Shown in pieces: positions 8,065 through 17,800 of a stretch of 64,000 nt of DNA. The DNA comes from MED-G105 sp039819085. Lineage in GTDB: Bacteria > Pseudomonadota > Alphaproteobacteria > Caulobacterales > Parvularculaceae. The notes beneath the pieces were generated by a model, which searched no databases, was not told the DNA's origin, and worked only from the letters and a program-made list of their open reading frames with translations. Numbering within the stretch: position 1 is the stretch's first letter; each line of letters starts with the position of its first letter. Location: assembly GCA_039819085.1 (NCBI GenBank), contig JBCBSQ010000001.1, positions 186,001-250,000 on the forward strand, given 5' to 3'. The position numbers and the translations under genes were made by a program.

Positions 8065-9659
8065 TGAGCATGAATGCGCAAGGACGGCCGACGAAGAGCG
8101 AAAATGGCGCGGCGAACGCCATGGGGGCGGACGCTAAAACCTTCACCGGTAATCGCGGCCTCGTCATCGAAGAATCGCTGATCTTTGAAAAGGACGCATT
8201 CGGACGGACAGGTGTGGACTTCCCGGAGCCCCAGGGCGGCGCGAACCGACTAGGCGGGCGCGATCGACGCGACGATATCGGGCTGCCAGGGCTCTCAGAG
8301 CCTGAGACGATGCGCCATTTCGTGCGGCTCAGCCAGAAGAACTATGCGATCGACATGGGGCCTTTTCCGCTCGGCTCATGCACAATGAAACATAATCCGC
8401 GTCTCAATGAAAAAGTGGCGCGGCTGCCGGGCTTCGCCGACGTGCATCCGATGCAGCCGGAGGCGACGGTGCAGGGCGCGCTTGAACTGATTCATATGCT
8501 GGCGTTCTGGTTGAAGGAGCTGACCGGCATGCCGGCGGTGGCCATGAGCCCTAAGGCGGGCGCTCATGGCGAGCTATGCGGTATGATGACGATCAAGGCG
8601 GCGATTGTGGCGCGCGGAGAAGCGGCCAAACGCGTCCGCGTCCTTGCGCCGGAGTCTGCTCACGGCACCAATCCGGCGACCGCAGCGCAGTGCGGCTTCA
8701 AGGTCGACGCTATCCCGGCCGACGCGACGGGCCGCGTTGATCTTACGGCGCTGAAGGAAAAACTCGGCGAAGACGTCGCCGGGATAATGGTGACGAACCC
8801 CAACACGTGCGGGCTTTTTGAACGCGACATCCGTGAAATCGCGGACGCCGTGCACGCAGCGGGCGGATATTTCTACTGCGACGGCGCCAATTTCAATGCG
8901 ATTGCCGGCAAGGCGCGACCAGGTGATCTTGGCGTCGACGCAATGCATATTAATCTGCATAAGACGTTTTCAACCCCCCATGGCGGCGGCGGTCCGGGCT
9001 CCGGTCCAACGGTTCTGTCGGAGGCGCTGGCGCCTTTTGCGCCGGTCCCTTTCATCGTTGAGAGGGAAGGCCGTTTCCACCTGATCGAGCGGCGCGAGGC
9101 GGCGAAGACCGCCGGCGCGGAGGGCGCGGAAAGCTTCGGACGGATGACGGCCTTCCATGGCCAGATGGGCATGTTCGTCAGAGCCTTGAGTTATATGCTC
9201 AGCCATGGCGCGGATGGCGTCGCGCGCGCCGCGGAAGATTCAGTGCTGAACGCCAACTACGTCTTAGCGCGGTTGAGATCTGAGCTTACGGCGTCTTTCG
9301 AAGGCTACTGCATGCATGAGGCGCTGTTTGATGATCGGTTCCTGAAGGGCACAGGGGTTGAGACCATCGATTTCGCTAAGGCGATGATCGATGAGGGGTA
9401 TCATCCGATGACGATGTATTTCCCGCTTGTTGTCCGAGGCGCGATGCTGATCGAGCCGACGGAATCGGAATCAAAAGCGGAACTCGATCGCTTCTGCGAC
9501 GCGTTACTCTCGCTCGCAAGGCGGGCGAAGGCCGGGGACGTTGCGGCGTTCAAGGCGGCGCCGCGGCACGCCCCGTTGCGCCGGCTCGATGAGACCGGGG
9601 CGGCGCGCAAGCCTGTGCTGCGCTGGAAGCCGCCTCAGCCCGCTGAAGCGGCGGAATAG
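8064..9659 (+). CDS. gcvPB: Glycine dehydrogenase (decarboxylating) subunit 2
   Basis: The C-terminal, PLP-binding half of the split P protein, 531 residues. The PLP lysine is Lys300 in HINLHKTFSTPHGGGGPG, followed by the usual glycine-rich loop. Other hallmarks are DMGPFPLGSCTMKHNPRLNEK and the APESAHGTNPATAAQCGF stretch. The first 50 or so residues (rich in Asn, Lys and Gly) are a poorly conserved extension before VIEESLIFEKD; the shared-base overlap with the upstream gene still supports the ATG at 8064. It ends the glycine-responsive operon; 76 bases separate it from the next gene. Confidence 0.96.
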   Translation: MSMNAQGRPTKSENGAANAMGADAKTFTGNRGLVIEESLIFEKDAFGRTGVDFPEPQGGANRLGGRDRRDDIGLPGLSEPETMRHFVRLSQKNYAIDMGPFPLGSCTMKHNPRLNEKVARLPGFADVHPMQPEATVQGALELIHMLAFWLKELTGMPAVAMSPKAGAHGELCGMMTIKAAIVARGEAAKRVRVLAPESAHGTNPATAAQCGFKVDAIPADATGRVDLTALKEKLGEDVAGIMVTNPNTCGLFERDIREIADAVHAAGGYFYCDGANFNAIAGKARPGDLGVDAMHINLHKTFSTPHGGGGPGSGPTVLSEALAPFAPVPFIVEREGRFHLIERREAAKTAGAEGAESFGRMTAFHGQMGMFVRALSYMLSHGADGVARAAEDSVLNANYVLARLRSELTASFEGYCMHEALFDDRFLKGTGVETIDFAKAMIDEGYHPMTMYFPLVVRGAMLIEPTESESKAELDRFCDALLSLARRAKAGDVAAFKAAPRHAPLRRLDETGAARKPVLRWKPPQPAEAAE

Positions 9660-9735
9660 CGCGAGGCGTTTGCGCTTGCCGTTTCGGTCCTTAGAGCTTG
9701 TCGCCTTAAGGACTATCTCCTGAAGGGGCGGTGAA

Positions 9736-11262
9736 TTGGAACTTCTGGCGCAATTGACGATGGATGGCCTCGGGCTACTGTCGACCCTATTCGTGTTCGC
9801 CGTCGGCCTCGCCGTTATTGGCGTCGTCGCTCTCTTTCTTCTGGACAGCCGTCAAACCAGGGATGCAGTCCGTCACAATTATCCTGTGATCGGACGATTT
9901 CGCGATGTCTTCACGCGGCTCGGCGAGTTTTTCCGGCAGTACTTTTTCGCTCTCGACAGAGAGGAAATGCCCTTCAACCGCGCCGAGAGGGAGTGGATCT
10001 ACAAATCGTCGAAAGCGGAAAGCAATACGCAGCCGTTCGGTTCGACCCGCAATTTAACGATCATTGGAACGCCGATCTTTGTGAATTGCGCATTCCCCCG
10101 CCTCGACGATGAAGCGAATGATCCGCCGCCAATTGTATTCGGGCCGGATTGTCCTGCGCCATATTCCGCCGCGTCGATCGTGAACATCTCGGCGATGAGC
10201 TATGGATCGCTTTCGCGTCCGGCGGTGCGGGCGCTGTCCCGCGGCGCTAAGCTCGCTGGATGCTGGCTCAATACTGGTGAGGGCGGACTGTCGTCCTACC
10301 ATCTCGAAGGCGGCTGCGATGTCGTCTTTCAGATCGGCACGGCGAAATACGGGTGCCGAACGGTCGATGGCGGCCTTGATGAGACGAAGCTGCGAAAGAT
10401 TGCGGAGCGTCCGGAAGTCAGGATGGTGGAAATCAAGCTCGCGCAAGGCGCGAAGCCCGGAAAGGGCGGTATTCTGCCTGCGGAGAAAGTGAGTCGGGAG
10501 ATTGCTGAGATACGAGGCATTCCCGCAGGAGCGCCGTCAATTTCCCCGAACCGGCACCCCGAAATCGATAATGTTGCGGAGCTATTGGACTTCGTCGCGC
10601 GCGTGCGCGACGTTTCCGGCCTGCCGGTGGGCGTCAAGACGGTCATCGGGGCTTATGGCTGGATCGATGATCTTTGCGACGAGATACACGCCCGCGGACC
10701 CGCGTCGGCGCCTGATTTCATCACGCTGGACGGCGGCGACGGCGGGACCGGCGCGGCGCCGATGTCGCTGATGGACAATGTTGGTCTGCCCCTGAAATTC
10801 GCGCTGCCCATGCTGGCGGACATTCTAGAGCGCAGAGGCCTGAAAGAGCGCATCAAGATTATCGCATCCGGCAAACTTGTCACGCCGGCGGAAGTGGCGT
10901 GGGCTTATTGTGCGGGCGCTGACGCGGTGAACACCGCCCGCGGCTTCATGTTTTCGATCGGCTGCATTCAGGCGCTTCGTTGCCACACAAACAAATGCCC
11001 GACCGGCGTCACGACTCATGACAAAAGGCTCCAGGCGGGCCTCGACCCGGAGAACAAGGCGCCGCAGGTGGCGCGCTATGTGGATCGGATGCGCAAGGAT
11101 GTTGCGATGATTGCTCATTCTTGCGGCGCGCCGCACGCAAGGGCGTTAAAGCGCCATCATGTACGCATCGTCCAGGCGGATGGAACATCTACGCCGCTTG
11201 ACGTCTTGTGCGATCGGCTATCGACGGAAGTGGGATACGGCGTGGCGGGTGACGCCAGATAG
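9736..11262 (+). CDS. FMN-binding glutamate synthase family protein (membrane-anchored)
   Basis: A 508-residue protein with one N-terminal membrane helix (about residues 12-36) followed by a glutamate-synthase FMN domain. It has the FMN-barrel segments ISAMSYGSLSRPAVRALSRGAKLAG, ITLDGGDGGTGAAP and GADAVNTARGFMFSIGC. An iron-sulfur cysteine cluster Cys410-x5-Cys416-x4-Cys421 (CIQALRCHTNKCPTGV) matches the 3Fe-4S site of GltB. Such stand-alone proteins lack the glutaminase domain and are not proven glutamate synthases; their physiological reaction is unclear. It starts with TTG behind AAGGGG; an ATG at 9760 is the alternative, but that would trim the lead-in to the membrane helix. Confidence 0.88.
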   Translation: MELLAQLTMDGLGLLSTLFVFAVGLAVIGVVALFLLDSRQTRDAVRHNYPVIGRFRDVFTRLGEFFRQYFFALDREEMPFNRAEREWIYKSSKAESNTQPFGSTRNLTIIGTPIFVNCAFPRLDDEANDPPPIVFGPDCPAPYSAASIVNISAMSYGSLSRPAVRALSRGAKLAGCWLNTGEGGLSSYHLEGGCDVVFQIGTAKYGCRTVDGGLDETKLRKIAERPEVRMVEIKLAQGAKPGKGGILPAEKVSREIAEIRGIPAGAPSISPNRHPEIDNVAELLDFVARVRDVSGLPVGVKTVIGAYGWIDDLCDEIHARGPASAPDFITLDGGDGGTGAAPMSLMDNVGLPLKFALPMLADILERRGLKERIKIIASGKLVTPAEVAWAYCAGADAVNTARGFMFSIGCIQALRCHTNKCPTGVTTHDKRLQAGLDPENKAPQVARYVDRMRKDVAMIAHSCGAPHARALKRHHVRIVQADGTSTPLDVLCDRLSTEVGYGVAGDAR

Positions 11263-11279
11263 CAAACCGTGTTTGCTCT

Positions 11280-11858
11280 TTATGCAGAAAAACCTCCATT
11301 GCATAAGAACTGCCGCTCGGCTGCGGTCGTTAGGCGGCGAAGCGCCGCATTGCGATGAGGGAACCGACCGAACTTCGCGATAATGTCGGCGTGCGCTTGC
11401 GCGTGCTGAAGATGCGCCGATGACGATAACCGCGTCCGGTGCAGGCGAAGGGACAGCTCCTGATCGCTCCGCGTCTCCGAATGCATGAATGGCAGGTAGA
11501 AGAATGCGCGCTCCCGTTGCGGGCGTACAAGATCGAAACGTCTGGCAATCGCGCGCTGCGCGACGCCCCGAGCCCGCGCATCGCAGGCGAACGCTTTCGC
11601 CTCTGCGCGATAGAGGTTGCGCGAGAACTGATCCAAGAGGAGCACATACGCAAGCGCCGCGTCGGGCGAGGCCTCCATCGCCGGCCAATCGGCGCTGGCG
11701 GCTCGCGCATGCGCTGCGCCGAACCGATCTTTGATCTGAGCGTCAATGCTCACCGACCGGCGGAACCAATCGCGCGGCCGCAGTTCATTGAACCAGAAGT
11801 GGAGGATGTCGCCGGCGAGGGCGGACGCCGGTCGGCGCTCAGGCGCGGCCGCCCGCAT
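11280..11858 (-). CDS. DUF924 family protein
   Basis: A 192-residue protein with the DUF924 signatures ILHFWFNEL (residues 18-26), a Trp-Phe-Arg segment, LLLDQFSRNLYR (about 74-85) and AFFYLPFMHSE. The fold is all-helical and TPR-like, and its function is unknown. It begins only 7 bases after the atpF stop on the same strand, so it is probably co-transcribed at the end of the F0 operon. It converges with the FMN protein gene, leaving 17 bases between the two stops. No membrane segment is visible. Confidence 0.85.
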   Translation of the reverse strand: MRAAAPERRPASALAGDILHFWFNELRPRDWFRRSVSIDAQIKDRFGAAHARAASADWPAMEASPDAALAYVLLLDQFSRNLYRAEAKAFACDARARGVAQRAIARRFDLVRPQRERAFFYLPFMHSETRSDQELSLRLHRTRLSSSAHLQHAQAHADIIAKFGRFPHRNAALRRLTTAAERQFLCNGGFSA

Positions 11859-11865
11859 CGAGCGG

Positions 11866-12417
11866 CTAGTTCAGCCTCGCTCGCAAATCGTCGACGGCCT
11901 TCTCGGCGAGGGCGGCGTGGGCGCTCTGGTCCATCCGCTCACGAATGATGTCCTGCGTGGCCGCGATCGCCACGTCGACCGTTTGCTCGCGAATTTCGGA
12001 CATCGCCTGCGCTTCGGCGCGGGCGATTTTTTCTTCAGCCGATTTTGCGCGGCGTTCGATTTGCTCGTTGATCTTGTCCCGCATGGAGGCGGCGAGGCGC
12101 TTTGAATCCCGCTTCGCCTGCTCGACGATGGCTTGCGCTTCTTCTTCGGCCTCACGCTGGCGGCGCTGGAATTGCGCCAGCACTTCTTGCGCTTCTTCAC
12201 GCAGGCGGCGCGCCTCATCGAGTTCATCGGAGATGCGCTGCGCGCGGGCGTCGAGCGCCTTCGCCACTGACTTGTGCACGCCGAGATAAAGGAAAAGGGC
12301 GATCACAAGCAGAAAACCGAGGCTCACCCAGGTGGACGTATCCTGAAGGATTGGCGTTGCATGTCCATTGGCCGCGTCCGCCGCGTCGGCCGTCAGAAGC
12401 GAAATGAAGGTGATCAT
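11866..12417 (-). CDS. atpF: F0F1 ATP synthase subunit b
   Basis: A 183-residue peripheral-stalk subunit. A single membrane helix (about residues 30-47, WVSLGFLLVIALFLYLG) is followed by a long, highly charged coiled coil rich in Glu, Arg, Ala and Gln. It forms the stator with b', linking the F0 motor to delta of F1. It lies downstream of atpG (b') in the order atpI-B-E-F'-F, typical of alphaproteobacteria, where F1 genes sit elsewhere. The b versus b' assignment rests on this gene order and on the first protein carrying the b'-type N-terminus. Confidence 0.95.
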   Translation of the reverse strand: MITFISLLTADAADAANGHATPILQDTSTWVSLGFLLVIALFLYLGVHKSVAKALDARAQRISDELDEARRLREEAQEVLAQFQRRQREAEEEAQAIVEQAKRDSKRLAASMRDKINEQIERRAKSAEEKIARAEAQAMSEIREQTVDVAIAATQDIIRERMDQSAHAALAEKAVDDLRARLN

Positions 12418-12453
12418 AAGCGTATCGCCTGTCTTGAAGCTTGAAGGACGTCC

Positions 12454-12999
12454 TCAGGAAGCCGTGGCGCGGGAGACCGCTGCGGCGATTGCGTCGTCGG
12501 CGGGCGTTTCATCGATCAGAATGCCGACAATTTCTTTCGCCACGTCGCGCGCGGCTTCTTTCACGTTCGAGGCCGCGGTTGACTTCATCTCCGCGATGCG
12601 GGCCTCCGCGGCGGCGACGTCGGCCGCCGCGCGCTCGTCAGCTTCGGCCTGCATGGCGGCGACCTCCGCCTCCATTTCGGCGCGGGTTTCCGCGGCGATG
12701 GCCTGGGCCTTGGCGCGGGCGTCCGCAAGAGCGGCTTCATAGCCGGCCTGCGCCTCTTCGGCCTGGCGACGAAACTCGGCCGCCTGGTCCAGATCGTCCG
12801 CGATGCGGTCGCGGCGGTCTTCGATCGCGCCGCCAAGGCGTGGCAGGATCGCTGACGACATCAGCCAGTAAAGCGCGCCGAACGTCACCGCGAGCCAGAA
12901 AATCTGGCTCGGGTAGGTGGAGAAGTCCATTTGCGGAAGTCCGCTCGCGCTTTCCGCGTCGTGTGCGGCGTCCGCCGCCGCCATCGCAAGGTGCAACAT
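12454..12999 (-). CDS. atpG: F0F1 ATP synthase subunit b'
   Basis: A 181-residue second stalk subunit. The segment LPQMDFSTYPSQIFWLAVTF (residues 21-40) is the recognisable b' membrane entry, followed by an Ala/Glu/Arg-rich coiled coil. b and b' heterodimers replace the b2 homodimer in photosynthetic and many alphaproteobacterial ATP synthases. The first ~20 residues (Ala-rich, ending AHDAESASG) precede the membrane helix. It lies between atpE and atpF, with 36 bases to atpF. Confidence 0.95.
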   Translation of the reverse strand: MLHLAMAAADAAHDAESASGLPQMDFSTYPSQIFWLAVTFGALYWLMSSAILPRLGGAIEDRRDRIADDLDQAAEFRRQAEEAQAGYEAALADARAKAQAIAAETRAEMEAEVAAMQAEADERAAADVAAAEARIAEMKSTAASNVKEAARDVAKEIVGILIDETPADDAIAAAVSRATAS

Positions 13000-13078
13000 C
13001 CGCGCCTCTCAGGGCTTTTCGTTTGCGGCGCGCTCGTTCAAATACGGCGCGCCGGCCGACCGTCAGTTAGCGAACTAT

Positions 13079-13306
13079 CTAAAAGACGAAGAGGATAAGC
13101 ATCGCGACGACGAAGCCGAGAAGACCGGTGAATTCCGTCAGGGCGAAGGCGAGGAGCAGCGTCTGCTGGTTCGCGGCCGCAGCGGACGGGTTGCGAAACG
13201 CCCCCGAAAGGAAGTTGCCGAAAATGAGGCCGAGGCCAACGCCCGCGCCGGCGAGGGGAAGCGCGGCAATGCCGGCGCCGATGAGTTTTGCTGCTTCAGG
13301 GGTCAT
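13079..13306 (-). CDS. atpE: F0F1 ATP synthase subunit c
   Basis: The proton-carrying rotor subunit, about 75 residues in two membrane helices. The polar loop has the conserved Arg-Asn-Pro (residues 38-40), and the ion-binding acid is Glu58 in helix 2 (ALTEFTGLLGF). Glu at this place is usual for proton c-rings. A Gly-rich first helix (AGAGVGLGLIFG) packs the ring. I take the Met at 13306 (MTPEAAKLIGAG) as start by family similarity; an in-frame ATG at 13321 would add five residues, and neither has a strong ribosome-binding site. A further upstream extension to 13396 is not plausible. Confidence 0.93.
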   Translation of the reverse strand: MTPEAAKLIGAGIAALPLAGAGVGLGLIFGNFLSGAFRNPSAAAANQQTLLLAFALTEFTGLLGFVVAMLILFVF

Positions 13307-13402
13307 GGCTGTGGTTTCCATTTCAGTTGGTGTTCTCGTGAGCCGATGGTCCTTGGCGCGCCCGGTCGGCCCTTGCCCGGCGGCGCAGGTAAGCAATGTC
13401 GA

Positions 13403-14239
13403 TCAGTGGTGCCCCACATTCACGGCGTCGTTCAGATAGATGCAGGTCAGGATGGCGAAGACATACGCCTGCAGGAACGCGACGAGCAATTCGAGGAGGG
13501 TGATAGCGACGGTTCCGAGGAAAGGAAAGATCGCAATTGCGCCGACGACGCCGCCTGCGCCGAGGAGCGAAATAATGAAGCCTGCGAACACTTTAAGGAT
13601 GATGTGGCCGGCCAGCATGTTTGCGAAAAGTCGGATCGCGAGGCTCAATGGCCTCGACAGGAACGAAACGAACTCGATCAGCACGATCAGCGGCAACAGC
13701 CAGGGCGGGACACCCGACGGAACAAAGAGTTTCAGAAACCCAAGCCCGTTCTTGTAGAAGCCGTAGATAATCACGATGGAAATCGAGAGCATCGCGAGGC
13801 CAAGCGTCACGGCGATATGGCTGGTCGTTGTGAAAGTGTGGGTAAGGCCGGGAATGGATGGCGTGAGCCCGAGCAGGTTCGCCAGCAGGATGTAGATGAA
13901 CAGGGTGAAGACGTAGGGAAAGAACTTCATGCCGTCTTGACCAATCGCACCTCGCACCATGTCGGCGACGAAGTCGTAGGTCAGTTCAGCCACTGATTGC
14001 ATCCGGCCCGGAATGAGCGCGCGCGACCGCGTGGCGGAAAAGAAGAACAGCGCCGCGAGGCCCGTTGCGATCACCATCCAGAGCGAGGAGTTGGTGAAAG
14101 AGACGTCGATTGAGCCGAGCGACAGCGGCACATAGCGATGGATTTCAAACTGCTCCATCGGGCCGGCCGCCTGCGGATCAAGCAGTGCGCCGAGACCGCC
14201 GGAAACGCTGTCCGTCAACATCCGCAAGGCCGTCGTCAT
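13403..14239 (-). CDS. atpB: F0F1 ATP synthase subunit a
   Basis: A 278-residue stator channel subunit with five or six membrane helices. It carries the essential arginine in LSLAIRLFANMLAGH and the C-terminal helix LLVAFLQAYVFAILTCIYL. It provides the proton half-channels facing the c-ring. The start at 14239 overlaps the atpI stop by four bases (ATGA) and has GAGGA six bases upstream, which favours it over a Met 27 codons downstream. The operon order is atpI-atpB-atpE-atpG-atpF. Confidence 0.96.
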   Translation of the reverse strand: MTTALRMLTDSVSGGLGALLDPQAAGPMEQFEIHRYVPLSLGSIDVSFTNSSLWMVIATGLAALFFFSATRSRALIPGRMQSVAELTYDFVADMVRGAIGQDGMKFFPYVFTLFIYILLANLLGLTPSIPGLTHTFTTTSHIAVTLGLAMLSISIVIIYGFYKNGLGFLKLFVPSGVPPWLLPLIVLIEFVSFLSRPLSLAIRLFANMLAGHIILKVFAGFIISLLGAGGVVGAIAIFPFLGTVAITLLELLVAFLQAYVFAILTCIYLNDAVNVGHH

Positions 14240-14619
14240 GTCTTGTCCTCGCCCTTTGTCTCGTTCGCGGCGTCGCCGTCGCCAGGCCTGTCTTGTTCCG
14301 CCGCATTCGCGGTAAGCGCCGCCGCCGCATTTCTGAGGCCCGCGGCGAAGCCGATGAACAGGCCAATCAGAAGTCCAAAGGGCGACATGCCAAACGCGAC
14401 ATCCGCTCCAAGTCCGAGCGCTAACCCGACTAACGCCGCCGCTATCAGTTCCGACGCCAGCCGGAAGCCAGCGCCAAGCGCTTGACCTCGTCGTTCGCCC
14501 TCCCGAGACCGGTTAACGCCCGTCTCGCGCTCTGCGAGCGCTTCGTCAAGGCGCTGGGACAAATCGTCCAATCGCCGTCGGTCCGGAGGGGCCGGCTGAT
14601 CTCTGTTCGAGGCTGGCAT
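14236..14619 (-). CDS. atpI: AtpI-type F0 assembly protein
   Basis: A 127-residue protein with a charged N-terminal half (about residues 1-45, rich in Arg, Asp and Glu) and two hydrophobic segments (about 50-74 and 80-97). It ends in an acidic, Asp/Glu-rich tail. This is the AtpI layout, associated with c-ring assembly and sometimes with Mg2+ uptake. It is first in the F0 operon and overlaps atpB by four bases. AtpI proteins vary much in sequence, so position is half the evidence. Confidence 0.85.
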   Translation of the reverse strand: MPASNRDQPAPPDRRRLDDLSQRLDEALAERETGVNRSREGERRGQALGAGFRLASELIAAALVGLALGLGADVAFGMSPFGLLIGLFIGFAAGLRNAAAALTANAAEQDRPGDGDAANETKGEDKT

Positions 14620-14669
14620 GAGGGCTGGCCTTGGAACGCGGAGCGCCGCCCCGCGTCGAAATTTCGCGG

Positions 14670-14698
14670 AAGCTACTGGCGCCGCGATGCAGCGTCAA
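14670..14698 (-). promoter_or_regulatory. Candidate promoter of the atp F0 operon
   Basis: On the minus strand, TTGACG (14693-14698) is followed after 17 bases by TAGCTT (14670-14675). This is a good -35 and a modest -10 at standard spacing, about 50 bases before the atpI start. It is read by eye in a 181-base gap between smc and atpI; the smc gene is downstream of nothing else and runs the same way, so no other promoter is needed here. Confidence 0.4.
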
Positions 14699-14800
14699 GC
14701 GCTTGTACCCCCCATCGATTCCGGAGGCTGATGAGGCGCTGCGGGCGCCGATCGGACGCCGTATCGCGCCGGTCAGAGCGGGGTCTAGGGGGAGGAGCCG

Positions 14801-17800
14801 CTATTCGGCCGCGATCAACTGCTCTGCGCGACTGAGATCAACTGAAACAAGGCGGCTAACCCCTTGCTCCATCATGGTCACGCCGAAGAGCCTGTTCATG
14901 CGCGACATCGTCAGCGCATGGTGCGTGATGACGAGGAAGCGGGTTTTCGTCTCTTCCGCCATTTGCCGCAAAAGGTTGCAGAAGCGTTCCGTATTCGCAT
15001 CGTCAAGCGGCGCGTCGACCTCGTCGAGGACGCAGACGGGCGCCGGATTGGACATAAAGACCGCGAAGATGAGCGCCGTTGCGGTGAGCGCCTGTTCACC
15101 GCCAGACATCAAGGACATGGAGGTCAGCTTCTTGCCGGGCGGCGAGGCGTAGATCTCAAGGCCGGCCTCCAGGACGTCTTCTGAGTCAGTCATCCGCAAC
15201 TCGGCCTGACCGCCATTGAACAGGCGCGTAAAGAGCCGGGCGAAATTCTCGTTCACTGTGTCGAAGGCCGCCACAAGTCGCTCGCGCGCCTCGCGATTGA
15301 TGCTGCCGATGCCGGCGCGCAGTTTGCGGATCGCCGTCTCGCAATCCTCCCGGTCCGTACTGATCGCCTCCAGACGTTCGGCGATCTCCTTCAACTCTTC
15401 ATCCGCGCGAAGATTAACGCCGCCGAGGTTTTCGCGTTCGCGCTTATAGCGCTCGAGCTTGCGCTCCAGTTCTTCGCGGGTGGGAAGCGGCGCGCCGTCC
15501 TTGAACTCCGCGACGTCGGGCAGCGCTTCCGGCTCGCATTCGCACGTCTCGCGCGCCTGAGCGATCGTCTCAAGGACGCGCTCTTCGGCGCTTTCAAGCT
15601 GGGCGTCCGCACGGGCGCGCGCTTCGCGCGCCGCGCCCGCTTCTGCGTCCGCCGCGCGCGCCGCCGCGTCCGCATCGCGGCAAACCCGCTCGGCTTCAGC
15701 GAGCGCGTCGGCGGCCTTCGATCGCGCGGCTTCGCCGTCCGCAATCTGGGACAGCAGCTCCCGCCGCTTGCGCTCTATTTCCGCCGGCGCCGACGCCGCG
15801 GCCTCCTGCGCCGCCGCATTCGACTTCAGGCGCTCAACGAGTTCATCGCGTCGCGAGGCTGCGCCTTCCACGCGCGCGCGCCACGCTTCTTCCTCGCGGT
15901 CGAGTTCCTGCCGTCTCGCCGCTCGCGCCTCCGCGTCGCGGACAAGGTCGCGATGCTCCCCGCGGGCGTCGGACTGTGCGGCGCGGGCTGCTTCGAAAGA
16001 TTGGCGTACGCCTGCAAGTGTCTCCGCCAGAGCCTCCTTTCCTGGAAGCGCGCTCAGCGTCGCGCGCGCCGCGTTCGCCTGCTCATTGAGCTCGTCGCGA
16101 TCACCTTTGTTGCGGGCGATTGTTTCGTCGAGCGCGGCGACTCGCTCGGACAGCCGCGCCAGGGCGCGCTCCGACTCAAGACGTTCCTGACGCGTTGCAT
16201 CAAGCGCTTTGCGCGCCTCCGCCGTTGCGCGCCGCGCATCGCGTTCGGCCGCTTCCGCGCTTCGCAATTGCGCAATCGCTTCATCATAAGTCCGGCTGGC
16301 GTCGCGCAAGACGATATCCGCCGCGGCGATCTCCGATATGAGGCGCTCCAGCCGGTTGCGTTGCTCGAGACGCACCGCCGCGGCCGATCGCGCTTCGGCC
16401 CGTTTGACGAAGCCATCCCATCGCCACAGCGCGCCGTCCCGAGAAACGAGCCGTTGACCGGGCCGCAATTGCTCAGCAAGCCGCGGCCCGTCCTCCGCGG
16501 CGACGAGCCCGATCATCTCAAGCCTGGACCAGAGGGCGTCGGGCGCCCGGACGAAGCGGGCGAGGGGCGTAGCGCCTTCCGGCAACATGTCGCCGGCCCC
16601 CTTCTGCGATGGTCCTGACCACGAGGTTGGCGCGGCGGGATCAAGCGCGGCGTCGAGATCGTCTCCAAGCGCCGCCGCCAGCGCGGTTTCATAGCCCGCT
16701 TCCGCGCGAACGTTTTCGATGACCGCCGGCCAATTGGCGTCGACGCTCACCGCGAGGACTTTTTCAAGCGCGCGACGTTCAGCGCTCAGCGCATTCGCCT
16801 TTTGCGCCGCCGCGTCCCTTGGTCCGCGTGCGGATTGCAGCGCGCTGCGCGCGTCGACGCACGCCTGCTCAGCTGCGCCAAGCGTTGTCTCCGTTTCAGT
16901 AACTCGCGCTTCAGCCGCCGCCAGCGGATCATCGCCGCCGTCTTGCCGGTCGAACTCAGTAAGGCGCTCCGACAACTGGGAGCGCTCCTCCGTTTCGCGA
17001 TCCGCGATTTCCTGCAGCCGCGCAAGGCGTCGGTTCGCGGCGTCGAGGGCCGCTTCTGCGGCGCGACGTTCGGCTTCCGTCTCTGACGCTCGCGCGCGAA
17101 CGTCTTCATACTGCGCTTCGGTCTCCGTCAGCGTCGCGGTCGCCGCCTTGAGCTTGTCCGCCGCTGCGGCGATGCGCGATTCTTCAGACGCGTCGCGGGC
17201 GGCGAGGCCGTCGCGTTCGCGGCCGATCGCATCCACCGCCGCGATCGCGTCGCGATGCAGTTCTTCTTCCCGCTGAAGATCGCTCGATGCGCTTTGTTCA
17301 TCCTGACGCAGCCGGTCTAGCTCCGCCGCCGCGCGCCGCGCCTCCGCGTCGAGGCCTTCGCGGGCGACGGTCAGGCGATGCAGCGCTGCGCCCGCCTCTG
17401 CTTCTGCCTGACGAAGTGGTTGAAGCGCGCCCTCAACTTCCTCTCGGGCGGCGGCGGCGCTGGCGGCGGCCTTCGCTGCGTCCTCGACGCGCCGCGCAAG
17501 CTCCTCCGCTTCATTGGCGCAGGCGTCGCGCTGCGCGACCGCCTCGTTCCAACGCAGATAGGCGACGCCGGCCGCCGCGCGCCGAATGTCGCCTGAAAGA
17601 TTGCGGTAGCGGGTGGCCTGGCGCGCCTGGCGGGCGAGCATCGACTTTTGGGCTTCAAGTTCGCCGGTGACGTCTTCCAGCCGCGAGAGATTCTGTTCCG
17701 CCGCGCGCAGGCGGAGTTCGGCTTCATGTCGGCGCGAATGCAGACCGGTGACGCCGGCGGCTTCTTCAAGCAGGCGCCGACGGTTTTCGGGCTTCGCGTT

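Noticed and set aside
12917..13996. 359-codon open frame on the plus strand through atpE and atpB
   Set aside because: Its low-complexity Asp/Glu/Arg/Gln composition is that of a reverse reading of membrane protein genes.
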